A DNA stretch of 64,000 nt, taken from Dyella acidisoli. GTDB taxonomy: Bacteria > Pseudomonadota > Gammaproteobacteria > Xanthomonadales > Rhodanobacteraceae. The DNA lies in NCBI RefSeq assembly GCF_030160295.1, contig NZ_BSOB01000018.1, forward strand, positions 446 to 64,445. The letters are read 5' to 3'. The first letter of the stretch is position 1, and every line of letters begins with the position of its first letter. A program made the translations under genes and the position numbers. A model generated the notes under the pieces. That model was given only the letters and a program-made list of their open reading frames with translations, was not told where the DNA came from and made no database searches. Of the stretch, positions 35,154 to 43,910 are shown piece by piece.

Positions 35154-35190
35154 AGGAGGTTGATCTGGCGCGCTGATATTTCCCCAACAA

Positions 35191-35760
35191 TCAGCCCAAC
35201 ATCTCCAACACCTGCGCCGTAGCGCGCACACGTCCCAGTCTTGGAAAGATGTTCTCGATTGCGAAGGCATGATGTTCGCTGCTCGTCGCGCTCATTGCAT
35301 CCTCGGCGAAGACGATGCCGAACCCGAGTTCCCACGCATTGCGCGCAGTGGATTCCACACCGATGTTGGTGGCGATGCCGCCAAGCACGATATGCTCGAT
35401 GCCGCGGCGACGCAATTGCAACTCCAGCTCGGTACCGTAGAACGCACCCCACTGCCGCTTGATCACGCGGATGTCGCTGTCGATCGCGCCGAGTTCGTCG
35501 GCGAAATCCCACCAGTCAGCCGATGTTGGCTTGGCGGGCGGCGGCCGATCGACCGGCTGGCGCAGAGCGTCGCCACCATCGGCAGACCAGCCCACGCGCA
35601 CCAGCACTACGGGCGAGCCCAGTTCATGAAAACGCCGAACCAGCGCGCCGGCCTTTTCCAACACTTCGGCAGCAGTGTGGGGGCCGCCCGCGAACGGTAG
35701 GATACCCTTCTGCAAATCGATGAGAACGAGCGCCGTGCGGCGCGAATCAAGCTTGTCCAC
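35191..35760 (-). CDS. Isochorismatase-fold hydrolase lacking the catalytic Cys
   Basis: 189 residues of the cysteine-hydrolase superfamily (E. coli YecD-like). Asp15 (LVLIDLQKG) and Lys101 ([12 protein letters not shown]) of the usual Asp-Lys-Cys triad are present, but the Cys position is Gly134 in [16 protein letters not shown]; the codon is GGT. The enzyme therefore cannot use the standard thiol mechanism and its reaction is unknown. The chosen GTG (35760) has GGAG 6 nt upstream; a TTG at 35772 is the alternative. Divergent from a TetR gene whose likely operator overlaps its promoter. Confidence 0.85.
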   Translation of the reverse strand: MDKLDSRRTALVLIDLQKGILPFAGGPHTAAEVLEKAGALVRRFHELGSPVVLVRVGWSADGGDALRQPVDRPPPAKPTSADWWDFADELGAIDSDIRVIKRQWGAFYGTELELQLRRRGIEHIVLGGIATNIGVESTARNAWELGFGIVFAEDAMSATSSEHHAFAIENIFPRLGRVRATAQVLEMLG

Positions 35761-35778
35761 GAGATGCTCCAATTGAGA

Positions 35779-35800
35779 AAAGTGAGGATATCCTCACTTT
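35779..35800. promoter_or_regulatory. TetR operator 1, perfect 22-bp palindrome
   Basis: A perfect palindrome with core GTGAGGATATCCTCAC and flanking AAA/TTT, in the short gap between the divergent hydrolase and tetR genes. TetR-family genes commonly bind such sites in their own divergent promoter. Confidence 0.85.
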
Positions 35801-35808
35801 GGAGTTTA

Positions 35809-35822
35809 TGAGGATGTCCTCA
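35809..35822. promoter_or_regulatory. TetR operator 2, overlapping the tetR start
   Basis: TGAGGATGTCCTCA has the same half-sites as operator 1 (TGAGGA / TCCTCA), centre to centre 26 bp away, and covers the tetR start codon. Two sites allow cooperative binding and strong autorepression. Confidence 0.75.
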
Positions 35823-36425
35823 CAAAATTCAACCGGCGTGCGCCGCAAACCCCAACGCCAGCGCGGTCACGAGCGCGTGGCCACGCTGCTGGAAGCAGCC
35901 GGTGCATGCTTCGTCGAGAAAGGTTATGAGGGTGCGACGATGACCGAGGTGGCAGCACGCGCTGGCGCGTCGATCGGGTCGCTGTACCAGTTCTTTCCCA
36001 CCAAGGAAGCGCTGGCGCGCGCACTGCTGCAGCAGTACGCGGAAGCAGTCTACGCGGAACTTGGGAAATTCGCGGAACCGTCGGTGCAATGGACCGTCGA
36101 GGAATGGGCCGAGCGGCTGTGCGGGTTCCTGATCAACTTCCGCAAACGCCACCCTGCATTCGTGCCGCTGGTGGAATCCATGCCGAAACCGGCCGCCGAT
36201 GGCTTGAACATTCGCCGCCGCTTGCGGGCCGAACTGCAGGCGTTGCTGGCACGCCGTGCACCGCATCGTTCGGAAGAAGAAACCTATGCAGCCGCCGTCG
36301 TCGTGCAGCAAATGATGAAAGGCGCGGCAGCGATCCAGGCGGAACCGGCTATGCCGGGCCGCCAAGTCGCACTACTGGAAATGCAAAACGCCATGCAGTC
36401 GTATCTGCATGGCGTTTTCGGCTGA
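35814..36425 (+). CDS. TetR-family transcriptional regulator
   Basis: 203 residues. N-terminal helix-turn-helix domain (about 18-65): RVATLLEAAGACFVEKGYEG, then MTEVAARAGASIGSLYQFFPTKEALARAL. The C-terminal ligand domain resembles the TetR_C_41-like group and is not diagnostic. Three starts are possible (TTG 35799, ATG 35808, ATG 35814); the last has GGAG at 9 nt and is preferred. It likely represses itself and the divergent hydrolase gene. Confidence 0.9.
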   Translation: MSSQNSTGVRRKPQRQRGHERVATLLEAAGACFVEKGYEGATMTEVAARAGASIGSLYQFFPTKEALARALLQQYAEAVYAELGKFAEPSVQWTVEEWAERLCGFLINFRKRHPAFVPLVESMPKPAADGLNIRRRLRAELQALLARRAPHRSEEETYAAAVVVQQMMKGAAAIQAEPAMPGRQVALLEMQNAMQSYLHGVFG

Positions 36426-36433
36426 AAATTCGC

Positions 36434-36865
36434 TTAGCCGCCCTTCGCGGGATAAGTCTGGAATCCGCCACCTTGTTGTGCCGGCGCTTGCTGCATCGGC
36501 TGCGTACCCGGATTTTGCGCGGGTGGCGGTGTGGACGAACCCGGCTGGCGCGCGCCGCACACATAAGCTTCCCAGGGCTGCGAACCGTCCACCGGATCGC
36601 CCAGCGGCTTGATGGTGTCTGCATGCATGCCCAAAGCGCTATTGCGCGCCTGCACCTGCAGCTCGTCACGCACTTTGATGTTGTTGCGATCGAACGGACC
36701 AACGCGGCTCATCACCGACACCGTGATCTTGCCCAGATCGCGGCAACCGGTAACCTCGCCGCTCCACACGGTACGGACGTTGCTCGAACCCGGATCCGGG
36801 TTGATGCCCCAGGTGCAGCCGCCAAGCAACGTAAGAGGTGCGAGCAGCAGCAGAGTCTTGCGCAT
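36434..36865 (-). CDS. Small lipoprotein, DUF4156-like
   Basis: 143 residues. Lipoprotein signal MRKTLLLLAPLTLLGGC, then a small domain with VTGCRDLGKITVSV and DRNNIKVRDELQVQARNSAL, which resembles DUF4156 lipoproteins, and a Pro/Gln-rich tail (PPPAQNPGTQPMQQAPAQQG). GGAG lies 7 nt before the ATG. Function unknown; convergent with tetR. Confidence 0.75.
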   Translation of the reverse strand: MRKTLLLLAPLTLLGGCTWGINPDPGSSNVRTVWSGEVTGCRDLGKITVSVMSRVGPFDRNNIKVRDELQVQARNSALGMHADTIKPLGDPVDGSQPWEAYVCGARQPGSSTPPPAQNPGTQPMQQAPAQQGGGFQTYPAKGG

Positions 36866-36972
36866 ATGTAGCTCCATCAAAGCGAGAAAGGTGAAAGCTT
36901 CCGCATAGCATCGTAGCGCGTCGCTGTTGCCGATCGCAGAACGCCCGCTTAGCGCAGCGCCGTTCGAACGCT

Positions 36973-37015
36973 CCGCGGACACTGTCCGGTGCGGAGTGTC
37001 CGGTGTCCGCGGACA
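36973..37015. promoter_or_regulatory. Clustered TGTCC/GGACA palindromes (candidate enhancer)
   Basis: GGACA-C-TGTCC (36977-36987), CGGA-N3-TCCG (36992-37002) and the perfect 12-bp TGTCCGCGGACA (37004-37015) sit in series, and CCGCGGACAC / GTGTCCGCGG make a larger inverted repeat (36973-37012). The last centre is about 73 bp upstream of the -24 element of a sigma-54 promoter, the normal spacing for activator (bEBP) enhancer sites. Confidence 0.75.
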
Positions 37016-37081
37016 GTCGAGTGCACCCTAACGTACCGACACAAACCCTTTTAGATCAAAGTATTGCAGATGCAAACAGGG

Positions 37082-37098
37082 CTGGCACAGGGATTGCT
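37082..37098 (+). promoter_or_regulatory. Sigma-54 promoter
   Basis: CTGGCAC-N5-TTGCT: the invariant GG (37084-37085) and GC (37096-37097) are exactly 10 nt apart, matching the -24/-12 consensus TGGCAC-N5-TTGC. Initiation is expected near 37108, about 43 nt before the first small gene. A hairpin GAGG...CCTC followed by TTTT at 37110-37129 lies in the 5' leader and may attenuate. Confidence 0.82.
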
Positions 37099-37150
37099 GA
37101 GTTAAGGGTGAGGGCCTTCGGCCTCTTTTGCTCGAATCGGAGATACGGAC

Positions 37151-37357
37151 ATGAAATTCGAAACAGTGATCCTGCGTGGTTTGTTCGTGGCGTGCACGGT
37201 GGTTTGCGGCTTGATCCTGGCGGCCATGGTTACCAGCAAGCCGGCGCCGACGCATCTGGCATTCGCCAGCTCCATCGCCGCTCTGCTGACCTCGGCGCCA
37301 TCGTCCTGCGTGGTGCCCATCGTCGACAACATGATCTGCGTGCGCGCTGCGGGCTGA
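37151..37357 (+). CDS. Small exported/membrane protein A, MKFET paralogue
   Basis: 68 residues, begins MKFETVILRGLFVACTVVCG and has one hydrophobic segment (about 8-27) ending AMVTSKPAP. The remainder is short and contains two Cys (SSCVVP and NMICVRAAG). GGAG lies 10-13 nt before the ATG. It shares the pattern MKFET-LRGLF-AC-VCGL-L-AMVT-KPA with the next gene. I do not recognise the family. Expression should depend on sigma-54 and the upstream activator sites; a role in membrane or cell-surface physiology is only a guess. Confidence 0.75.
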   Translation: MKFETVILRGLFVACTVVCGLILAAMVTSKPAPTHLAFASSIAALLTSAPSSCVVPIVDNMICVRAAG

Positions 37358-37386
37358 TCCCATCCCCAACTTAAGGAAATACCGTC

Positions 37387-37560
37387 ATGAAATTCGAGAC
37401 TCTCTTCCTTCGCGGCTTGTTCGGCGCTTGCGTGCTGGTTTGCGGACTCACATTGCTGGCGATGGTGACTGCCAAACCTGCTTCTGCCGTGTCGGCCACC
37501 AGCCACACTATCGCGGTCGTCTCGGCAAACACGACGAGCCACGCAGGGACGGCCGGCTAA
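37387..37560 (+). CDS. Small exported/membrane protein B, MKFET paralogue
   Basis: 57 residues: MKFETLFLRGLFGACVLVCG, hydrophobic to about residue 27, then AMVTAKPASAVSATS, which could be a signal-peptidase site, and a Ser/Thr-rich tail. AAGGAAA stands 10 nt before the ATG. It lies 29 nt after protein A and evidently arose by tandem duplication; the N-terminal half is conserved and the C-terminal half is not. Same sigma-54 transcript. Function unknown. Confidence 0.75.
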   Translation: MKFETLFLRGLFGACVLVCGLTLLAMVTAKPASAVSATSHTIAVVSANTTSHAGTAG

Positions 37561-37599
37561 GCACAGTGCATCGCACCCGATCCATCCGATAATGGCGGC

Positions 37600-38070
37600 A
37601 TGCTGCATGTCATTCTCTTCCGTCCCGAAATCCCGCCCAACACCGGCAACGTGATCCGGCTGTGCGCCAACACTGGCGCCGCATTGCACCTGATCCGCCC
37701 CTTGGGCTTCGAACTTGACGATACGCGTCTACGCCGCGCCGGACTGGACTATCACGAATACGCACGCGTCACCGTGCACGACGATCTCGATGCCTGCCTC
37801 ACAGCACTCGATCATCCGCGTGTTTTCGCGTTTTCTACGCGCGGACGCACCTGGCACGTGGACGCGCACTTCAAGCACGGTGATGCACTTCTGTTCGGCT
37901 GCGAAACAGCTGGCTTACCCGACGCCGTATTGTCCGCACTGCCTGCCGAACAACGGCTACGGCTACCGATGCGTGCAGACAGCCGCAGCTTGAACCTGTC
38001 CAACAGCGTGGCGGTGGCCGTGTACGAAGCGTGGCGGCAGCTCGGCTTTCCGGGCGCCGTCGAGCTTTGA
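37600..38070 (+). CDS. trmL: tRNA (cytidine(34)-2'-O)-methyltransferase
   Basis: 156 residues, SPOUT (knotted) methyltransferase of the TrmL/YibK type that methylates the wobble base of tRNA-Leu with SAM. Motif 1 [18 protein letters not shown], then [11 protein letters not shown] and the knot region [15 protein letters not shown]. Length equals E. coli TrmL. It begins a co-oriented stretch of housekeeping genes. Confidence 0.96.
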   Translation: MLHVILFRPEIPPNTGNVIRLCANTGAALHLIRPLGFELDDTRLRRAGLDYHEYARVTVHDDLDACLTALDHPRVFAFSTRGRTWHVDAHFKHGDALLFGCETAGLPDAVLSALPAEQRLRLPMRADSRSLNLSNSVAVAVYEAWRQLGFPGAVEL

Positions 38071-38108
38071 GGCGGCAGGCCCGGCGCGCGGCCGGCTACA
38101 ATTCCGGA

Positions 38109-38759
38109 ATGACTGCCTCCGCTGCTCCGAACCTGCTCCCCCGGCCATTGCGCAAACTGGCCGGCCGCGCACTGGAAACTGCGCTCAATCACGCGCTTTC
38201 GCTCGATCCGGAAAGCCAAGCCAAGCTCATTGCGCTCGACGGACGCAGCGTGCAACTGCATTTGCAAGGCATGGACATGGCCTTGGCGGTGACGGTCGAG
38301 GGTCAGCGCCTGAAGGTCGGGCCCGCCGCAGAAAGCAGTGATCTCCGGGTGGCCGCCACGCCGGGCAGCTTGCTGTCGATGTTGTTCCGTCGCCACAACG
38401 AAAACCTTGCTCCCGGCAAGGTGGAGATTGCCGGCGACGCGGAATTGGCACGGCGCCTGGAAAAACTCGCCAGCGGCTTCGCACCGGATTTTGAGGAAGC
38501 CTTCGCCCGTACCTTCGGCGACGTAATCGGCGTGCCGCTGGCCAAGGCAGTTCGCGAAGGTTTGGCGCACGCGCGCGAAACCGCTTCGCATCTCACCCAG
38601 GACGGCGCGGCCTGGTTGCGCGACGAAACAGGCATCGCCGTAGCGCCGGGCGAAGTGGAAAGCTTTCTCGATGATGTCGACGCCTTGCGCGAACGCACCG
38701 AACGACTGGAAGCACGCCTTGCACGGCTGGAACGCCTGCAGCGGGGAGCGCGCCCGTGA
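38109..38759 (+). CDS. ubiJ: Ubiquinone biosynthesis accessory factor UbiJ
   Basis: 216 residues with an SCP2-like lipid-binding domain (about 15-125, [33 protein letters not shown]) and a C-terminal coiled coil ([17 protein letters not shown]). UbiJ binds ubiquinone intermediates in the soluble Ubi complex. Its stop overlaps the GTG start of ubiB (GTGA), as in the ubiE-J-B operon of E. coli, but ubiE is not adjacent here. Confidence 0.92.
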   Translation: MTASAAPNLLPRPLRKLAGRALETALNHALSLDPESQAKLIALDGRSVQLHLQGMDMALAVTVEGQRLKVGPAAESSDLRVAATPGSLLSMLFRRHNENLAPGKVEIAGDAELARRLEKLASGFAPDFEEAFARTFGDVIGVPLAKAVREGLAHARETASHLTQDGAAWLRDETGIAVAPGEVESFLDDVDALRERTERLEARLARLERLQRGARP

Positions 38760-40402
38760 CGTCGTGGAAAGTGATACCTGGTTTGCTGCGTGTCGCCATC
38801 GTCCTGTTGCGCTATCGGCTCGATGAGCTGGTGGATGCCACGCATCTGTTCCGTCCGCTCAAATTCGTGCGCCCTTTGCTGGGACGGCCGGTGGTGGACG
38901 TGCGCCCGCTCTTGCGCGGCGCACGCATTCGTCTGGCGTTGAACGAACTCGGACCGATCTTCGTCAAGGCCGGGCAGATTCTGTCGACACGCCGCGACCT
39001 GGTGCCCGCCGATATTGCCGACGAACTGGCGCTGTTGCAGGACCAGGTGCCACCGTTCCCCGGCGATGAAGCGCGCGCCATCATCGAGCGCGAATTGAAA
39101 CTTCCGGTGGAGAAGTTGTACGCCAGCTTCGATCCCGTGCCGCTCGCCTCCGCGTCGATCTCGCAGGTGCATGCCGCGACGCTGCACGACGGCCGCGCGG
39201 TGGTCGTGAAGGTGCTGCGTCCACGCATCAATGAGCGCATCGCGCGCGACGTCAGCTTGCTGCATTCGCTGGGTGAGATGGCGCAACGCTGGCATCCGAA
39301 CGCGGACAAGATTCGTCCACTCGACGCGGTGGCCGAAGTCGAGAAAATGCTGGAGAACGAACTCGATTTGCAGCGCGAAGGCGCCAACGCCAGCCTGCTG
39401 CGTCGTAACTTCATCAGCGGTGTTGACCTGTATGTACCCGAGGTGCATTGGGAACTCACCACCGCAGGCGTGCTCACGCTGGAGCGCGTCAACGGCCTTT
39501 CCAGCGACGATATCGCCGCCATCGATGCGGCCGGCATCGATCGCAAGCAGCTTGCGGCCAAAGGTGTGCGCCTGTTCTATGAGCAGGTATTCCGTGACAA
39601 TTTCTTTCACGCCGATGCGCACCCCGGCAATATCTGGGTGGACGCGACGCGCGCCCACGAGCCGCGCTTCATTGCGCTGGATTTCGGCATCATGGGGTCG
39701 CTGCCGGAAGCCGACCAATATTGGCTGGCGCAGAACTTTATCGCCTTGTTCGAACGCGACTATGCGCGCATTGCCAAGCTGCACGTAGACGCGGGCTGGA
39801 TGCCATCCAGTGTGCGACTGGACGAACTGGAAGCTGCTGTGCGTACCGTATGCGAGCCGTATTTCACGCGTCCGCTGTCGCAGATCTCACTGGCCGAATT
39901 GGTGGTGAAGCTGTTCCAGACTGCGCGCCGCTTCGAGCTCACCCTGCAGCCACAGTTGATCCTGCTGCAGAAAACCCTGCTCAACATCGAAGGCGTGGGC
40001 CGATTGCTCGATCCGGACATCGACATCTGGGCGGTGGCCCACCCGGTGCTCAAGCGCATCCTGCGCGAACGCTACAGCCCATTGCGCACGCTGCGCGAAG
40101 TCCGCAAGCGCATCCCGGAGTGGTTCCACAACGCGCCGCAATGGCCGGACCTGGTGCGCGATGCCATGCGCCAGGTTGCCGCCGGCGAGCAAAAGCTGCT
40201 GCATGATGCAGATCATCTTTTGCATCAACGCAAACTGGTCCGGCGCATGCTGGAGGTGGCTGGCAGCTTATTGCTAGGCACGACGCTGATTGTCTGCGCC
40301 ACGGTGATGTGGACGTTCGGACATCACCAAAATCCATGGGTGCCGTTGGGCATGGGTGCAGGCGGGCTGCTTTCGTTTGTGAATGGATGGATGCGGCGGT
40401 AA
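38756..40402 (+). CDS. ubiB: Ubiquinone biosynthesis ATPase/kinase-like protein UbiB
   Basis: 548 residues. Atypical protein-kinase-like (ABC1/ADCK) fold: KxGQ motif [42 protein letters not shown] and the DFG-like ALDFGIMG. Two C-terminal membrane helices ([16 protein letters not shown] and [16 protein letters not shown]). It supports ubiquinone synthesis by ATP hydrolysis at the membrane. Start GTG inside the ubiJ stop. Confidence 0.95.
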   Translation: MTSWKVIPGLLRVAIVLLRYRLDELVDATHLFRPLKFVRPLLGRPVVDVRPLLRGARIRLALNELGPIFVKAGQILSTRRDLVPADIADELALLQDQVPPFPGDEARAIIERELKLPVEKLYASFDPVPLASASISQVHAATLHDGRAVVVKVLRPRINERIARDVSLLHSLGEMAQRWHPNADKIRPLDAVAEVEKMLENELDLQREGANASLLRRNFISGVDLYVPEVHWELTTAGVLTLERVNGLSSDDIAAIDAAGIDRKQLAAKGVRLFYEQVFRDNFFHADAHPGNIWVDATRAHEPRFIALDFGIMGSLPEADQYWLAQNFIALFERDYARIAKLHVDAGWMPSSVRLDELEAAVRTVCEPYFTRPLSQISLAELVVKLFQTARRFELTLQPQLILLQKTLLNIEGVGRLLDPDIDIWAVAHPVLKRILRERYSPLRTLREVRKRIPEWFHNAPQWPDLVRDAMRQVAAGEQKLLHDADHLLHQRKLVRRMLEVAGSLLLGTTLIVCATVMWTFGHHQNPWVPLGMGAGGLLSFVNGWMRR

Positions 40403-40430
40403 CGCTTTTTCGATTCACCTCTTTCCATCC

Positions 40431-41159
40431 ATGCTCGACATCCTCTACCAAGACGACGCCTTCATCGCGGTCAACAAACCTGCGGGCCTCGCCGTGCATC
40501 GCTCGAAGATGGTGGGCAATGCCGATACCTTCCTGATCGACGTGCTGCGCGAACAAGTCGGCGGCACGCTGTATCTGGCGCATCGCCTGGATCGCGCCAC
40601 CAGCGGCGTACTGCTGATCGCCCGGTCGACGGAAATCGCCGCTGTATTCGGCGAGCAGTTCATGGGCCGCGATGTGCACAAGCAGTACCTCACGGTCGTG
40701 CGCGGTTGGCCGGAACCGGCCGAAGGCGTCGTCGATTACCCGTTGCCGGGTTCGCGCGAGACGGGTCCTCGTCGCGAAGCACAGACTGCGTATCGCCGAT
40801 TGGAGACGGTGGAGGTACCCATCACGCTGGGGCGCTATCCACAGCAACGGTATGCCTTGGTGCTGGCGGAGCCGAAGACCGGTCGCTTCCGGCAGATCCG
40901 CAAGCATATGGCGCACATCCATCATCCCGTGATCGGTGATTGCCAGCATGGCCGCAGCGATCACAACCGTCTCTACAAGCAGTATTTCAGCTGTTATCGC
41001 ATGCTGTTGCATGCCTGGCGCCTGAGCTTCCGGCATCCGGTCGACAGCCGGCCGATGATGCTGGAGGCACCGCTCGATGCGGCTTACAAGGCGTTGTTGG
41101 AGCGCTTCGGCTGGTCGTTACCCAACGATGAAACGATAAGCGTCATGCCGACCGGCTAA
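40431..41159 (+). CDS. truC: tRNA pseudouridine(65) synthase
   Basis: 242 residues, RluA-type fold without an S4 domain. Catalytic Asp in AHRLDRATSGVLL; LDILYQDDAFIAVNKPAGLAVH at the N-terminus; substrate segment KTGRFRQIRKHMAHIHHPVIG. Length and HRS after the first motif fit TruC, which modifies U65 of tRNA. Start chosen at ATG 40431, where the conserved domain begins. Confidence 0.9.
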   Translation: MLDILYQDDAFIAVNKPAGLAVHRSKMVGNADTFLIDVLREQVGGTLYLAHRLDRATSGVLLIARSTEIAAVFGEQFMGRDVHKQYLTVVRGWPEPAEGVVDYPLPGSRETGPRREAQTAYRRLETVEVPITLGRYPQQRYALVLAEPKTGRFRQIRKHMAHIHHPVIGDCQHGRSDHNRLYKQYFSCYRMLLHAWRLSFRHPVDSRPMMLEAPLDAAYKALLERFGWSLPNDETISVMPTG

Positions 41160-41169
41160 ACTTGACGGC

Positions 41170-41592
41170 ATGTTGCCCGTAAGCCGAACCATCAACCTGC
41201 CGGAATCCGAACTGACCGAGCGCTTTCTACGCGCAGACGGTCCCGGTGGCCAGCATGTCAATCGCACCGAAAGCGCGGTGGAATTGCGCTTCGACGTGCT
41301 GCACTCGCCTTCCCTGCCGGACGATGTGCGGGCACGCTTGCTTGCACGCAGCGACCGACGCATGACGGACGAAGGCGTGCTGGTGATCCAGGCGCGCCGC
41401 TTTCGCGATCAGGGGCGCAACCGCGAAGATGCGCGGGAGCGCCTGGTGGAAATCCTGCGCAGCGCCCTGGTCGCACCGAAGAAGCGCATCGCGACCAAGC
41501 CGACCCGCGCCTCAAAGTTGCGTCGCCTGGAAGGCAAGCAGCAGCGAGCCAAGGTCAAACAAAACCGTTCGCGTTCCTGGAGCCATGAGTGA
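41170..41592 (+). CDS. arfB: Alternative ribosome-rescue factor, peptidyl-tRNA hydrolase ArfB
   Basis: 140 residues. The release-factor GGQ motif is in RADGPGGQHVNRTESAVELR and the basic C-terminal tail (RLEGKQQRAKVKQNRSRSW) is the part that enters the empty mRNA channel of stalled ribosomes. Same size as E. coli YaeJ. It lies 10 bp after truC and overlaps the next gene by 4 nt. Confidence 0.96.
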   Translation: MLPVSRTINLPESELTERFLRADGPGGQHVNRTESAVELRFDVLHSPSLPDDVRARLLARSDRRMTDEGVLVIQARRFRDQGRNREDARERLVEILRSALVAPKKRIATKPTRASKLRRLEGKQQRAKVKQNRSRSWSHE

Positions 41593-42188
41593 GCGAATTT
41601 CTCCTGCCGGCAGTACCGCCGCAAGCTCCGCGGATCAACAGCCGCTTCTGGCCCTGGCTCATGCGCACCCTGCTTCGGCTTTCCGGATGGCGCCTGCTTG
41701 GGCAGTTTCCCGACCAACCTAAGCTGATACTGATCGGTGCTCCGCACTCCTCCTATTGGGATGGCGTGTGGGGGCTGATGATCAAGATCGCGCTGGGCAT
41801 CAACATCAACATCATGATCAAACGCGAAGTGCTGGATGGTCCGCTTGGCGTGATCCTGCGTCCGATCGGCATGATTCCGATCAACCGCAAGGCGGCATTG
41901 AACGTGGTGGGCCAGATGGTGGAACGCTTCAATGAGCGCGAGCAGATGTGGTTGGGCATCACGCCCGAAGGCACACGCAAGCACGTCAAACATTGGAAAT
42001 CCGGTTTTCTACGTATCGCGCACGAAGCGAACGTGCCGATCCTGCCCATCTTCATCGACTATCCCAGCAAGAGCTTCACGCTCGGTCCGCTGGTTTGTGC
42101 CACGGATGATCACGATGCGGACATGGCCGCGATTCGCACGCTGTTCCGTCCGTATCGCGGAAAGCATCGCAATACCGAAGCATCCTAA
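41589..42188 (+). CDS. PlsC-like acyltransferase
   Basis: 199 residues. The HxxxxD catalytic motif is APHSSYWDG and the substrate motif is TPEGTRK. No clear signal; a hydrophobic segment near 70-80. This short branch is annotated as 1-acyl-glycerol-3-phosphate acyltransferase family, but the acceptor is not certain. ATG overlaps the arfB stop. Confidence 0.85.
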   Translation: MSEFLLPAVPPQAPRINSRFWPWLMRTLLRLSGWRLLGQFPDQPKLILIGAPHSSYWDGVWGLMIKIALGININIMIKREVLDGPLGVILRPIGMIPINRKAALNVVGQMVERFNEREQMWLGITPEGTRKHVKHWKSGFLRIAHEANVPILPIFIDYPSKSFTLGPLVCATDDHDADMAAIRTLFRPYRGKHRNTEAS

Positions 42189-42200
42189 GAAGGGGATAAG

Positions 42201-42836
42201 GTGGAAACGTTCGGCATCCAGCATTACGAAGCATTTCTACTCGCCAGCATCGCGCTCAACCTCACACCGGGGCTGGATACGTTCTACATCCTCACGCGCA
42301 GCGGGCGCGAAGGGCATGGCGTAGGCATGGCGGCAGCGCTCGGCATCAATGCGGGTTGCATCGTGCATACGCTTGCTGCGGTGCTCGGCATTTCAGCCAT
42401 CCTGATGACCTCGGCACTGGCGTTTAGCGTGTTGAAGTACCTGGGTGCGGCCTACCTGGTGTGGATCGGCTTGCGCATGGTGTTCTCACGCGCAACCACC
42501 CGACCACCCACGGAAACGCTCGGGAAAGGCTTTGCCGCAGCCTTTCGGCAAGGCATGCTGACTAACGTGCTCAATCCCAAGGTTGCGTTGTTCTTCCTGG
42601 CCTTTCTGCCGCAATTCGTTTCCATGCATGCAGCGCATCCACAAATTGGCTTGATGCTGCTGGGCTTGAGCTTCATCGGCACCGGCCTGACGTGGTCGAC
42701 CGTGCTCGCCTTGATGGGTGGCCGCATTCATCGGTTGCTGACAACTCGCCCGCAGTTTGGTCAGTGGATGGATCGGCTGTGTGGAACGGTGCTGGTGGCG
42801 TTTGGTGTAAAGCTGGCACTGCAACAACGCAGCTGA
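42201..42836 (+). CDS. LysE/RhtB-family amino-acid exporter
   Basis: 211 residues with about six membrane segments; N-terminal ALNLTPGLDTFYILTRSGREG and the conserved FRQGMLTNVLNPKVALFFLAFLPQF define RhtB-type exporters of homoserine/threonine and related amino acids. GTG start with AGGGG 5-6 nt upstream. Convergent with the LysR gene, 16 bp apart. Confidence 0.92.
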   Translation: METFGIQHYEAFLLASIALNLTPGLDTFYILTRSGREGHGVGMAAALGINAGCIVHTLAAVLGISAILMTSALAFSVLKYLGAAYLVWIGLRMVFSRATTRPPTETLGKGFAAAFRQGMLTNVLNPKVALFFLAFLPQFVSMHAAHPQIGLMLLGLSFIGTGLTWSTVLALMGGRIHRLLTTRPQFGQWMDRLCGTVLVAFGVKLALQQRS

Positions 42837-42852
42837 TGGTTTGCGCGCAAAA

Positions 42853-43872
42853 TCACCTTTCGGAGTGACCGGGTTCGTCGTAGTCGCGGTGCGTCAGCAG
42901 TCCCGGCCGAATCAGATCGATGAACGCCTGCGCTTCCCTACTGAGGAATTTCCCTTTGCGCATCACCACGCCATAACTTCGCTGTGGAAAGTACTGGCGC
43001 ATATTGCGCACAGCCAAACGCTGACGATCTGACTCGGTGATGCATATGCCGGTGACGATGGATATACCTAAGCCCATCGCCACGTATTCCTTGATAACGT
43101 CCCAGCCACCAACTTCGATCGCGACGTGATAGGGCACTTGCCGTTGCTGAAACACCAGATCCACCATGCGGTAGGTGGAGAGGCGTTGCGGCGGCAGGAT
43201 CAAGCCGTAGGGCGAGAGGTCATCCAGCAGCACGCTTTCCTTGCGCGCCAGCGGATGATCAAGCGGCGTAATCAACATCGGGTCGTAGTGATAGACCGGC
43301 GCCCACGCAATGTCGTTGGGCACGTCGAGCATGGAGCCCACGGCAAAATCCGCTTCGTCCGCGCGCAATAGTGACAAACCGTCCTTGCCAGTGACGTTAG
43401 CCAATTGCAGTTGCACGTCTGGAAAGCGCTCGCGGTATTGCCGAACCAGATGGGGCAGCAGGTATTGGATGGTGGAAGTACCCGCCGCCACGGTCAGCTT
43501 GCCCGCCTGCAGACCTTTCACCTTGGCCTGAAACTGGCGATCGAGGTTCTCCCACCCTTCCACCAATGGGCGCGCCAGTTCGTACAACGCTTCGCCGGCA
43601 TCGGTCAGGTTGATGCGCCGTCGGCTGCGATGAAGCAGTTCCGCCCCCAGCTCACGCTCGAGCGCCTGCAACTGCAGGCTGACGGACGGCTGGGACAGGT
43701 ATAGCGCCTCGGCCGCACGACTAAGCGTGCCCAGTTTCACTGTGGTGACGAAGGCGCGTATCTGCTTGAGCCGGCTGCCTTTGTAGTAGTAGCGCCCGGT
43801 GTCTGCCGCAGGTGCTGTGGTGCGCTTTCGCGCAGCTCGTTTTGGTGTCGCTGGCGGTAGCTTTTTTGTCAT
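42853..43872 (-). CDS. LysR-family regulator divergent from the glyoxylate shunt
   Basis: 339 residues. A basic N-terminal extension (KRAARKRTTAP, about 28 residues) precedes the winged helix RLKQIRAFVTTVKLGTLSRAAEALYLSQPSVSLQLQALERE. The CysB-like effector domain spans about 120-330. Placement back-to-back with aceB and the palindrome in the gap suggest it controls aceBA; the inducer is not evident. Confidence 0.9.
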   Translation of the reverse strand: MTKKLPPATPKRAARKRTTAPAADTGRYYYKGSRLKQIRAFVTTVKLGTLSRAAEALYLSQPSVSLQLQALERELGAELLHRSRRRINLTDAGEALYELARPLVEGWENLDRQFQAKVKGLQAGKLTVAAGTSTIQYLLPHLVRQYRERFPDVQLQLANVTGKDGLSLLRADEADFAVGSMLDVPNDIAWAPVYHYDPMLITPLDHPLARKESVLLDDLSPYGLILPPQRLSTYRMVDLVFQQRQVPYHVAIEVGGWDVIKEYVAMGLGISIVTGICITESDRQRLAVRNMRQYFPQRSYGVVMRKGKFLSREAQAFIDLIRPGLLTHRDYDEPGHSER

Positions 43873-43910
43873 GTTCTGGCCTCAAACGCCCCCTTGGATG
43901 ACAATCGGTT

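Noticed and set aside
37003-37374. 123-codon plus-strand frame over small protein A
   Set aside because: It begins upstream of the sigma-54 start point and is out of frame with the MKFET protein, which has a ribosome site and a paralogue.
38303-39784. 493-codon minus-strand open frame opposite ubiJ/ubiB
   Set aside because: Antisense shadow of conserved ubiJ and ubiB; no recognisable domain.
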